From CAYLPJ01 sp964385465 (GTDB lineage: Bacteria > Planctomycetota > Phycisphaerae > SM23-33): DNA of 64,000 nucleotides. Of the stretch, positions 39,768 to 48,711 are shown in pieces; the first letter of the stretch is position 1, and each line of letters opens with the position of its first letter. Under the pieces are notes generated by a model, which was given only the letters and a program-made list of their open reading frames with translations, was not told the DNA's origin and searched no databases. The stretch covers positions 1-64,000 of the forward strand of contig CAYLPJ010000004.1 in the NCBI GenBank assembly GCA_964385465.1, written 5' to 3'. A program made the translations under genes and the position numbers.

Positions 39768-41818
39768 CGGCCGCGCTTCGCCTTCGCTACGTTCTCGCCT
39801 TCGCCGCGTGGAGCCTTTCCGCGGCCGTCGGTGCGGCCGGCGGGCCGAGCTGGACGGTCCCCGGCACGGTCCGCACGACGTGGATCGGCAACAGCTTCGA
39901 CGGTGCGGGCGCCAGCCCGCAGGTCGGCCGCTGGGTGCAGAACGCCATCCGCGACATCGAGGTCTCCCCGGAAGGCACGGTGGTGACGGCATCGGGATGG
40001 GACGAAAACGGCCGATGCACCGGCCTCTACCGCGACGCCAACTGCAACACCGAGAAGCTCAAGCAGTACAACGGCAAGGGCGGGCACCTCGCCTGGGGCT
40101 GGGGGACCGCCTCGAAGGCGGCGGCCGTGTGGGAGGATGAGATCTTCCTGGCCAACCTCAACGGCGACCTGCTGCGGTTCCGCTGGACGCCGGGCGAGCT
40201 GGACTCGGCGGAGTACGTCGACCAGGTGCGATACTGCGCGGGCACGGCGAAGGAGAAGCTCTCGAAGGAGGCCCGCGCGTCGGGCATCCTGGCGGTGGGC
40301 CTTGCGGCGCGCGACGGGCGGGTCGCCCTGCTGCGGGGCAACGGCGAGTTGGTCCTCTGGCAGACCGATGACGGGTTCCGGCGCGTCGGCGGGTTCGGCG
40401 TCGAGAACGCCCGCGACGTGGCCCTGGCGGCCGACGGCACGCTGTGGCTGGCAGACGGCAACGACGTGATCCACGCCACGCCGGCGGGCGAGATGCTCGG
40501 GCGGATCGGCGACGCCGGCCGGCCAACGAAGGTGGATGTCGCCGCGGACGGGCGGCTGGTCGTCTGCGACACCGGCCCGCGGCAGCAGGTCCGCGTGTAC
40601 GACGTCTCCGCCGCCCCGCGCGTGATGCGGACCCGGGGCCGGGAGGGCGGCCTGCGGGCGGGCGTGCCGGGCACGATCGCCCCCGACAAACTCTACGGGC
40701 TCCAGGGCGCGAACTTCGACGCCGCGGGCAACCTGTACGTCGGCCTGTGCATCGGGCCGCACCAGGGAAGCGGCACGTGCATCCGCAGCTTCGCGCCCGA
40801 CGGGCGCCTGCGCTGGGAGCTGTACTCCCTGGCCTTCGTCGACTGCTTCTGCGTGGACCCCGCCGGCGACGGGCAGGTCATCTACGGCCCCCACGAGATC
40901 ATGACCTTCGACGCCGACGCCCCGCCCGGTGACCACTGGGCCCCGATCGGCATCTCGCAGGATGAGATCCGCTACCCCGACGACCGTCGCAGCCACGGCG
41001 GCGGCGGGACGATCCTCCGACGCCTCGCCGGCCGACGGCTGATGGCGCTGCTGCCGCAGATGTCCGGCGGGCCGAGGCTGTACGCGTTCGAGAGCCCCGA
41101 GGCGCACATCGCCCGCCCGGGCGGGAGCTTCGGACGCAAGGACGGCAGGGGCTACGGCTGGGCGTGGTACGTGGACGCCAGGGGCGACGTCTGGAACGGC
41201 GACCCGCGGGAAACGCCCCGCCGCCGCACGATCCTGCGGTGGCGGTTCGCCGGCTGGGGCGAGGACGGCAGGCCGACCTACGACCGGGACGCCCCCGACG
41301 CCTGGCCCTGGCCGGAGGGCTTCAAGGCCATCAAGCGGGTCGTCTACGTGCCCGAGGGCGACACGCTGTACGTCAGCGGCTACACCGAGCGGGTCAAGCC
41401 CGTCGGCTGGGGATACGTCGGCGGCGTGCTCGCCCGCTACGACGGCTGGACGACCGGCAAGCGGCGGAAACGCTGGCAGATCGTCCTGCCCCACGACGAC
41501 CGGAAGAAGGGCCCGCCCAAGGCCATCGACGTCGCAGGCAACCACGTCTTCACCGTCCACTGCCGACCGGTCACGCTCGATGGCCGCCACCAGCGGGCCC
41601 ACCTCTGCGTCGCCGCCTTCGGCGCCGACGACGGCGAACTCGCCGGCCGCATGTGGCGGCCGGAACGGTTCGGGCCCGTCGGCATCGTGGACATGACCCA
41701 CGGCCTCAGCGCCTACCGCCGCAACGACGGCGTGTACATGCTGCTGGTCGAGGAGGTCTACCGCGCCAAGAACCTGCTGTACCTTTGGGCGCCGCCGACC
41801 GGGAGCCGGTCCAGGTGA
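39764..41818 (+). CDS. Secreted NHL/SMP-30-like beta-propeller protein
   Basis: This 684-aa protein has a signal peptide (MTAALRLRYVLAFAAWSLSAAVGA). Repeated blades show ARDVALAADGTLWLADGND, TKVDVAADGRLVVCDTGPR and GANFDAAGNLYVGLCIG, typical of NHL or streptogramin-lyase-like propellers. Late blades are rich in Trp and Gly (GRGYGWAWYVDARGDVWNGD). No catalytic residues can be assigned. GGAG lies about ten bases upstream, inside the regulator gene, and ATGA overlap couples translation to the regulator. A 50-bp gap separates it from paralogue B. It could be a lyase, a sugar-binding scaffold or a sensor at the cell surface. Confidence 0.75.
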   Translation: MTAALRLRYVLAFAAWSLSAAVGAAGGPSWTVPGTVRTTWIGNSFDGAGASPQVGRWVQNAIRDIEVSPEGTVVTASGWDENGRCTGLYRDANCNTEKLKQYNGKGGHLAWGWGTASKAAAVWEDEIFLANLNGDLLRFRWTPGELDSAEYVDQVRYCAGTAKEKLSKEARASGILAVGLAARDGRVALLRGNGELVLWQTDDGFRRVGGFGVENARDVALAADGTLWLADGNDVIHATPAGEMLGRIGDAGRPTKVDVAADGRLVVCDTGPRQQVRVYDVSAAPRVMRTRGREGGLRAGVPGTIAPDKLYGLQGANFDAAGNLYVGLCIGPHQGSGTCIRSFAPDGRLRWELYSLAFVDCFCVDPAGDGQVIYGPHEIMTFDADAPPGDHWAPIGISQDEIRYPDDRRSHGGGGTILRRLAGRRLMALLPQMSGGPRLYAFESPEAHIARPGGSFGRKDGRGYGWAWYVDARGDVWNGDPRETPRRRTILRWRFAGWGEDGRPTYDRDAPDAWPWPEGFKAIKRVVYVPEGDTLYVSGYTERVKPVGWGYVGGVLARYDGWTTGKRRKRWQIVLPHDDRKKGPPKAIDVAGNHVFTVHCRPVTLDGRHQRAHLCVAAFGADDGELAGRMWRPERFGPVGIVDMTHGLSAYRRNDGVYMLLVEEVYRAKNLLYLWAPPTGSRSR

Positions 41819-41868
41819 CGTCGCGACCGGAGCCCGATTGCCCGCACACCCTTGCCGAGGAGTTCACC

Positions 41869-44800
41869 ATGAACCGCCGACCGACCGCTTTGCTGCTGAC
41901 CGCCGCCCTCGCCCTGGCCGCCGCCGACGCCGGTGCGGCCGAGACGCTCCGCATCGGCTGGAAGATCGACCGCGAGACCTTCGCCGAGGCCTGGGGCGTC
42001 GATCCCGAGCAGAACCACACCGCCTTCGGCGAGAACGGCGCGATGCGCGTCAAGCTGATCGCCTCGAACGTCCCGGCGAACATCCTCTGGCCCGGGGACC
42101 GCGCGAAGCTGACCTTCCAGTTCGAGAACCTCACCGACAAGCCGCTTGAGCTCGGGGGGGCCTTCGTCGTGCAGCGGTACCGCGCGTACGACGCCGAGCT
42201 GGCGTCGGGCCGGCGCGGCCTCGGCAGGACGGGCCTGGAGATGCTGGGCAAGCCGCGACGCATGCCGCTGAAGGTCGCCCTCCCCGCCGAGGGGTTCCGG
42301 CACGTCACCGTCGAGCCGGGCATCGGCGCGACGTTCGGGGGCTACGTGGTGCTCGTGGACGTCGCGGGCCAGGGGCGTTTCTTCGGCGCGGGGCTGGCCC
42401 GCGTGCGGAAGAATGTCTTCCCGCGGACGCTGTACCGGCGGTTCACCATGGACGCCCACTCGGTGGACCAGATGGCCCGGCTGGCGGCGTACCCCAACCG
42501 CACGGGCATGAACTGGAGGCCGGTCACCGACGAGGGCTTCGAGGAGTGGTACGCCACGAACCGGCGGATGCAGCCGCTGAAGGCCTATCGCGAGGCGGGG
42601 ATGACGGTCACGGTGGAGTTCGGCCACTGCATCGCGCCGACGGGCGAGCGCTCGCCGATCGGGCGGGTCCGCCCGCACCTCGACGCCAACGACGTGATGA
42701 GGAACACCAAGTCCGACTACGCGTGGATGCCGCAGTACGACAAGGACTTCGAGGAGTTCGTCTACCGCCTGTGCTGCGATTACGGCTATCCCAAGGGCCC
42801 GATCAACGGCGTGATGCTCTGGAACGAGCCGTGGGAGGGCATGAGCATCTCCGGGTGGGGCGCGGACCTGCTCCGCTACCGGGAGATCTACAAGGCCATG
42901 GCCCGCGCCGTCGAACGCGCCCGCAAGGATGCCGGCGTCGACGTGCTCATCGGCGGCTGCGACTCCAGCTCCAACACCTTCGACAAGCTCTTCCCCGACG
43001 GCGACGCCTGGCTGAAGTGGCTGGACTTCATGAGCATCCACTACCAGGGCAACAACCCCCGCTCCACCGTGCGGAAGTTCCTCGACCGGAAGCACTACAA
43101 GGGGCGCGTGCTCGTCTGGGATACCGAGAGCTGGGCCGCCAACACCGACGACGGCGTCGCGGCCATGGTGGCCGGCTGCGCGTCGTTCGGCTACGACCGC
43201 ATCGTCGGCATCTACGGCGGGGGGACCATCAACAAGCTGCGCGTCGAGGTCCGCCAACCCGACGGGAAGATCGAGAAGCGCGAGGTCCCCCACGCCTGGC
43301 CGATCAACGCGGACATCGCGGCCTCGCAGTCGTTCGTCGGGGAACGGGCGTTCCGCGAGCTGCTGTTCCGCGACGGCCTGCCGTGGGTGATGGTCTTCGA
43401 CGGGCTCCCGGACAACGAAGGCAAGGTGAATCCCGAGGACGGGACGGTCGTGGTCGTCGGCGACCTGCCGCAGGCGTTCCGCGGGTCGGTCACCAGCTTC
43501 CCGCTCCGCAGCGTGCGAAGCCTGGCCGAGCTGGACCGCGAGACCGAGCTCCGCAAGCAGCTTGACGCCCTGCCCGCCGACGCCCCGGCCGAAAAGCGCC
43601 GCGAACTCCGCGACGCGATCGACGCCTACGAGCCGTTCCGCCGCGCCGTCCTGACCATGGCCGACGGCGGCGGGACGTTCCGCCTGTACGCCGGCCCCGG
43701 AAACCGCATCCGCGCCGAGGACGGCCGCTTCCGCATCCCGCTGGACATGCAGGGCTACTACCTCCGCACGGACGGCTCGGGCGGCTCGTTCGCCCGGCTC
43801 CTGGCCGCGGTGCGGTCGGCGAGGATCGAGGGGCTCGAGCCGCTGGCCACCGTCTGTCGCGACATGACCCGCCCGGTCGACGCCAGGCCGCGGGCGCGAC
43901 TCAAGCTCACCAACGTGCTCAACCGCGAGATCTCCGGGACGCTGAAGGTGACGCTGGGCAAGCTCGATATCGACGCGCCCGGAACGCTGCGGTTCAAGCC
44001 GCACGAGACGAAGATCGTGCCCGTCGAGGTCGTCGGCGGCGAGCCCTCGCCGGACAACACCTATCCGTTGAGCCTGGCCTTCGATGCCGGCAAGGACGGC
44101 CGGGCCGTCCACACCGAGGACCTGCACGTCAACGAGATCAGCCGGCGGACGGTCCGGGTGGACGGCAAGCTGGAGGACTGGAAGGGCGCCCTGCCCCAGC
44201 CGATCCGTCCGCCCGGGCAGGTGACGGCCACGCTGGAAGAGGTCGCCTGGCACCCCTACGCGAAGCTTCCCGACGCGGTCGCCAGCGGTTTCGCGACGGC
44301 GTGGCTGGCCCACGATGACAAGCACTTCTACTTCGCCGCGCGAATCGCCGACGACACCCCCCACGCGGGGATGGTCCGCTTCGAGACGCGAGACGACGAT
44401 GCCTACTACTACCCCGAGAAGTCCATCGAGTACGACCGGTCCAGGACGGTGATGATGGTCGAGACCGCCAGCTCCGCCGACCACGATGAAGGGCTGCTCC
44501 AGCACCCCACCAAGGCCGGCAAGCGAGCGAAGCGCCAGTGGAGTTACGAGGGCCCCGCCGTCGCCTTCGCCATCGACCTGGACCTCCCCGAGGATCGGCC
44601 GCGACAGGTCAGCCTGTTCGTCCCGCCCTGGCGCGGGGGGTCGCACTCGGTAAACATCGAAATCTACGACCGCCGCACCGACAGGCGAATCGGGCGTAAG
44701 CGCTGCCCGGGTGCTCAGGCCTACCACGGCCAGTACGTCCGCTTCAACGCCGTCGGCGAGATCCGGGTGAAGCTGACCGGCCCGAGCTGGTTGAACGCGG

Positions 44801-45600
44801 GGGTGGCGGGCGTGTTCTTCGACGCCCCCGCGACGAACAACGCCGGCAAGCACGAGAAGCTCGGGCGGATTCTCGATATCGACTACGAGACGGCCGGGAA
44901 CTGGAAGGGCGTCTACGGCAAGCACGGGTGGCAGGTGGTCGGCGCCGGGGCGAAGCTGCCCGAGGGCGTGAAGCTCGCGATCCCGCGGGAGGTCCACAGG
45001 AAGGAGTACATCTGGCCGGACGGTGTGCGTCGTTACAGCTACCGCAAGCAGCCCGACCTGCCCAACGGGCACGGCCCGGTGGGCGGGGACAACGTGCAGA
45101 TCGCCTTCAACGCCATCCCGCCCGGGGACCCGGAGGCCGGGCAGTGGTACTCCGAGGCGTTCCCGAAGGGCACGCGGTGGCAGTACACCGGCTATGCGTG
45201 TACGGACTACGAGTACGCCCTGAACCCCGTCGCCGAGCGATTCGGCGGGGGCACGGAGATCTGGCGGATGCGATGCCCGAATCTGCCGCCGAAGCACTTC
45301 TATCCCCGCCAGCCGACGCACAAGCTGGAGGGGCCGGTCAGCAGCGGCAAGCTGGTCGTCCGGCGGGAGGGCAACACGCGGATCGTCGAGTGCGCCATCC
45401 CGTGGTCGGAGGTCCCGCACGTCAAGACGCTCCGCGACGCGGGCAAGCGCGTGAAGTTCAGTTGCCGCATCAACGACGACGCCGGGCGAGGCTGTGTCGA
45501 GCTCGCACGCGGCCGAAGCGTCTCCAAACGCGGCTACGCCTTCCTGGTGGACTGGCAGGAACACTGGGCCAACGAGGTCGAGTTCGCGTTCGAGAAGTAG
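41869..45600 (+). CDS. Putative secreted clan GH-A-like glycosidase, paralogue B
   Basis: This 1243-aa protein has a signal peptide (MNRRPTALLLTAALALAAADAGAA). It keeps the layout of A and C: an Ig-like N-terminus (LTFQFENLTDKPLELGG), RPHLDANDVM, MLWNEPWEG with E320, VLIGGCDSS, VWDTESWAAN with E420, and a C-terminal CBM9/DOMON-like module starting at RVDGKLEDWKG. Unlike A and C it carries an extra stretch of about 190 residues inside the C-terminal module (44460-44985), containing DRPRQVSLFVPPW, NAGVAGVFFDAPA and NWKGVYGKHGWQVVGAG. This resembles a recurrent planctomycete domain with a QGNWxGxYGxxGY motif. GAGGAG precedes the ATG. The GH family is unassigned. Confidence 0.82.
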   Translation: MNRRPTALLLTAALALAAADAGAAETLRIGWKIDRETFAEAWGVDPEQNHTAFGENGAMRVKLIASNVPANILWPGDRAKLTFQFENLTDKPLELGGAFVVQRYRAYDAELASGRRGLGRTGLEMLGKPRRMPLKVALPAEGFRHVTVEPGIGATFGGYVVLVDVAGQGRFFGAGLARVRKNVFPRTLYRRFTMDAHSVDQMARLAAYPNRTGMNWRPVTDEGFEEWYATNRRMQPLKAYREAGMTVTVEFGHCIAPTGERSPIGRVRPHLDANDVMRNTKSDYAWMPQYDKDFEEFVYRLCCDYGYPKGPINGVMLWNEPWEGMSISGWGADLLRYREIYKAMARAVERARKDAGVDVLIGGCDSSSNTFDKLFPDGDAWLKWLDFMSIHYQGNNPRSTVRKFLDRKHYKGRVLVWDTESWAANTDDGVAAMVAGCASFGYDRIVGIYGGGTINKLRVEVRQPDGKIEKREVPHAWPINADIAASQSFVGERAFRELLFRDGLPWVMVFDGLPDNEGKVNPEDGTVVVVGDLPQAFRGSVTSFPLRSVRSLAELDRETELRKQLDALPADAPAEKRRELRDAIDAYEPFRRAVLTMADGGGTFRLYAGPGNRIRAEDGRFRIPLDMQGYYLRTDGSGGSFARLLAAVRSARIEGLEPLATVCRDMTRPVDARPRARLKLTNVLNREISGTLKVTLGKLDIDAPGTLRFKPHETKIVPVEVVGGEPSPDNTYPLSLAFDAGKDGRAVHTEDLHVNEISRRTVRVDGKLEDWKGALPQPIRPPGQVTATLEEVAWHPYAKLPDAVASGFATAWLAHDDKHFYFAARIADDTPHAGMVRFETRDDDAYYYPEKSIEYDRSRTVMMVETASSADHDEGLLQHPTKAGKRAKRQWSYEGPAVAFAIDLDLPEDRPRQVSLFVPPWRGGSHSVNIEIYDRRTDRRIGRKRCPGAQAYHGQYVRFNAVGEIRVKLTGPSWLNAGVAGVFFDAPATNNAGKHEKLGRILDIDYETAGNWKGVYGKHGWQVVGAGAKLPEGVKLAIPREVHRKEYIWPDGVRRYSYRKQPDLPNGHGPVGGDNVQIAFNAIPPGDPEAGQWYSEAFPKGTRWQYTGYACTDYEYALNPVAERFGGGTEIWRMRCPNLPPKHFYPRQPTHKLEGPVSSGKLVVRREGNTRIVECAIPWSEVPHVKTLRDAGKRVKFSCRINDDAGRGCVELARGRSVSKRGYAFLVDWQEHWANEVEFAFEK

Positions 45601-45634
45601 TGCCCCGCCGAGAGAACGAACAAGGAGCCCGAAG

Positions 45635-48600
45635 ATGACCCGTCGGATGCCGAATCTCGCCCCGTTGTGGTTCGCCGCGGCGCTGCTGGCCGCGGGCACC
45701 GCCGCGGGGCAGTCCTTCAAGATCCGCCTGGACGACGCCCTGAAGCTCAGCAAGCGGGCGGACTTCGAGGTCCAGGTGCTCGAGACCAACTGCCCGGGGA
45801 ACATCGTCCGGCCGGGGGAGAAGCTGAAGCTCCGCTACCAGCTCGTCAACCGCTCGAACAAGACGCTCCGGGCCGACGGGAAGATCGAGGTGATCCGCTT
45901 CGGCATGCAGCGGGCGGAGAGCATCTGGCGGCCGAGCGCGAAGATCATGGGGACCGTCCGGCAGACCGGGCTCGAGGTCGAGCTGAAAGGCGGGACGTGG
46001 CGGAACATGGAGGTCTCCCCGGCGATGCCCGAGAGGTTCGGCGGCGGCGCAGTGGTGATCGACCTGGGCACGCATGGACGGCGGCTGCTGACGACGTTCG
46101 CGAAGGTCGTGCCCGTCGAGCCCCGCCGGGTGCAGTTTCCCACGCAGTCGTTCCAGCCGATCGACGGCCCCGTCGCCCAACGCCTGGGCCTGCGGTCGAT
46201 CCGCTACAACACCGGCTTCCGCCTGCCCGACTCGGACCGCCGCAAGGAGTACGAGCGCCACCTCGACGAGCTGTTCGGGCAACTGCACGCCCACGGCGTG
46301 ACCGTGCTGGTGCAGATGTCCCAGGCCGGCGAGGGCTGGCCGATGGGCGTCCCCCGCCCGCACCTCGACGCCAACGACGTGATGCAGAAGGGCAAGGCCG
46401 ACCGCTGCTGGCTGCCGGAGCACGACGACGAGTTCGAGGCGTTCTGCTACTGGATCGCCGGCAACTACGGCTGGCCCAAGGGCCCGGTCACCGCGTTCAA
46501 CCTCTGGAACGAGCCCTGGGAGGGCAAGAGCATCTCCGGCTGGCAGGCGGACATCCCCCGCTACCGGACGATCTACCGCCGCATGGCCGACGCCGTGCTC
46601 CGCGCCCGCAAAGACGCCGGCGTGGAGGTGCTCGTCGGCGGGTGCGACTCGGCCCCCAACGCATGGGACAAGCTGTTCCCCGACGGCACGGGCGCGATGC
46701 TGCCGATCTTCGACTTCGTCAGCATCCACTACATGGGCCTGCGGGCGCCGGCGCTGTACAAGCTGTGGCACAACCGCAAGCAGGGCAACGGGCGCGTGCT
46801 CGTCTGGGACACCGAGTCCTGGGTCGCCAACTCCGACGACGTGTTCTGCACCGTCGTGGCCACAAACCGCGCGGCCGGCTACGACCGGGCCATGGGCGTC
46901 AAGGAGAGCTACGTCATCCACGGCGGGGACTTCCGCCGTCGGCGGCCGGTCAAGATCCGCACCGCCGAGGGCGAGACGAAGATCGACCCGCCGCCCCGCG
47001 CCATGCCCATGGCCGCGTCCGTCGCCGCCGTCCAGCACTTCATCGGCGAGCGGCCGTTCCAGGAGATCCTCTTCAAGCGCGGGCTGCCGTGGGTGTACGT
47101 CTTCGCCGGCGAGACCGGCCGGGACGAGGACGGCACGGTCGTCGTCGCCGGCGACATGCAGACGCTGTTCAAGGGCACGCATTCGCTGTTCCACACCATC
47201 GGCGACCTCGGCCGCGTCGACGAGCTCCACGCGATGCTCGACAGCGACGCCAACGACGCCGCCCTCGAGCGGGCCTTCGCCGAGCGGCCGCCGCTTCAGG
47301 GCGCGGCGCTCCGGCTCGACGACGCCAAGGGGCGCTTCCGGCTGTTCGATTTCTACGGCAACCGCGTCCCGGCCGAAGACGGGCGCCTGACCGTCCCCCT
47401 GGACGTCCGCGGGTTCTTCCTCCGCACGGACGGCGGCAAGGGGAGCTTCGCGGCCCTCCAGAAGGCACTGCGCCAGGCCCGGATCGACGGGCTCCAGCCG
47501 GTCGAGATCGTCGCCCGGGACATGCTCGAGCCGATCGGCGCCAAGCCGAAGCTGACCGTCGAGCTGAGCAACGTGCTGAACCGCCCGGTCTCCGGCTCGA
47601 TCGACTGCTCGCTGGCGGGCATCGAGCTCGACGGCCCCGGCGAGATCACGCTGGACGCCCACGGCAGCACGCGGCTGACGTACGCCGTCACCGGCGTGGA
47701 CAAGGCGCCGGACAACCGCTATCCGCTGCGCATCGTCTTCGACGCCGGCGACGACGGCCGGGCCGTCCACTTCGAGCGGATGCGGGTGAACGTCATCACG
47801 AAGCGCAAGATCGACGTGGACGGGCGGCTGGACGACTGGCGCGGCGTGCGCCCGCAGGTGATCGAGACCGCCGAGGCCGCCGCGCGAAGCTTCACCGAGG
47901 AGATGTGGCTGCCGTTCGAGAAGCTCGACAAGGGCCTCGCCGGCGGGTTCGCCGTCGGCTACCTCGCCTGCGATGACGAGCACTTCTACTTCGCCGCCAA
48001 GGTCGCCGACGACACCCCCCACCCGGGCACGCTGCGGTTCGCCGCCCGCGACGACAGCGAGTTCTTCTACCCGGAGGTCAGCTACGGCACCAAGCGAGGC
48101 CGGCGGGTCGAACACCGCTGGCCGGCCGACGTCCGCCGGTTCAGCTACCGCAAGCGCCCCGTCATCCCCTCCGGCGGCGGCTTCGACAACATCCAGATCG
48201 CCTTCAATGCCATCCCCGCCGACGAGGACCCGCTCTGGCTGACGCACCTGCCCGGCCGCATGCCGGGGTTCATCTGGTACCGCTGCACGGACTACGAGTA
48301 CGCCCTCAACCGCGTCGCCGAGCGGTACGGCGGCGGCCACGAGGTCTGGCGGCTGACTGCGCCCGAGATGCACCGCAAGCACTATTTCCCGCGTCAGCCC
48401 CGCCACCCGAAGGAAGGCCCGGTCAAGCGTGCGAAGCTGGTCACGCGATACGAGGGCGGCGCCCGGATCACCGAGGTCGCCATCCCCTGGTCCGAGCTGC
48501 CCCACGTCCGCAAGCGGATGGCGGCCGGGAAGACGGTGAAGTTCTCTTTCCGCGTCAACCACGACCGGCGCGGCCCGACGATGGAGCTGGCCCGCAACCG

Positions 48601-48688
48601 CAGTGTCAGCCGCCTCAACCGCATGGCGTTCCAGGTTTCCTGGAACAACCACTGGGCCAACGAGGTCGAGTTCGCGTTCGAGAAGTAG
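45635..48688 (+). CDS. Putative secreted clan GH-A-like glycosidase, paralogue C
   Basis: This 1017-aa protein has a signal peptide (MTRRMPNLAPLWFAAALLAAGTAAG). It has an Ig-like N-terminal domain, then RPHLDANDVM, NLWNEPWEG with E293 as likely acid/base, VLVGGCDS, and VWDTESWVANSDD with E394 as likely nucleophile, 101 residues apart. The C-terminal CBM9/DOMON-like module runs from KIDVDGRLDDWRG through HFYFAAKVADDTPH and ends EVEFAFEK, as in B. AAGGAG lies eight bases upstream, and only 34 bp separate it from paralogue B, so B and C look like a tandem duplication. The substrate is not known. Confidence 0.82.
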   Translation: MTRRMPNLAPLWFAAALLAAGTAAGQSFKIRLDDALKLSKRADFEVQVLETNCPGNIVRPGEKLKLRYQLVNRSNKTLRADGKIEVIRFGMQRAESIWRPSAKIMGTVRQTGLEVELKGGTWRNMEVSPAMPERFGGGAVVIDLGTHGRRLLTTFAKVVPVEPRRVQFPTQSFQPIDGPVAQRLGLRSIRYNTGFRLPDSDRRKEYERHLDELFGQLHAHGVTVLVQMSQAGEGWPMGVPRPHLDANDVMQKGKADRCWLPEHDDEFEAFCYWIAGNYGWPKGPVTAFNLWNEPWEGKSISGWQADIPRYRTIYRRMADAVLRARKDAGVEVLVGGCDSAPNAWDKLFPDGTGAMLPIFDFVSIHYMGLRAPALYKLWHNRKQGNGRVLVWDTESWVANSDDVFCTVVATNRAAGYDRAMGVKESYVIHGGDFRRRRPVKIRTAEGETKIDPPPRAMPMAASVAAVQHFIGERPFQEILFKRGLPWVYVFAGETGRDEDGTVVVAGDMQTLFKGTHSLFHTIGDLGRVDELHAMLDSDANDAALERAFAERPPLQGAALRLDDAKGRFRLFDFYGNRVPAEDGRLTVPLDVRGFFLRTDGGKGSFAALQKALRQARIDGLQPVEIVARDMLEPIGAKPKLTVELSNVLNRPVSGSIDCSLAGIELDGPGEITLDAHGSTRLTYAVTGVDKAPDNRYPLRIVFDAGDDGRAVHFERMRVNVITKRKIDVDGRLDDWRGVRPQVIETAEAAARSFTEEMWLPFEKLDKGLAGGFAVGYLACDDEHFYFAAKVADDTPHPGTLRFAARDDSEFFYPEVSYGTKRGRRVEHRWPADVRRFSYRKRPVIPSGGGFDNIQIAFNAIPADEDPLWLTHLPGRMPGFIWYRCTDYEYALNRVAERYGGGHEVWRLTAPEMHRKHYFPRQPRHPKEGPVKRAKLVTRYEGGARITEVAIPWSELPHVRKRMAAGKTVKFSFRVNHDRRGPTMELARNRSVSRLNRMAFQVSWNNHWANEVEFAFEK

Positions 48689-48711
48689 ACGCTTACCGAA
48701 AGAGAGCTTCC

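Noticed and set aside
41164..45600. Upstream start for paralogue B (1478 codons)
   Set aside because: The first 235 codons overlap the propeller gene out of frame, and the signal peptide with GAGGAG sets the start at 41869.
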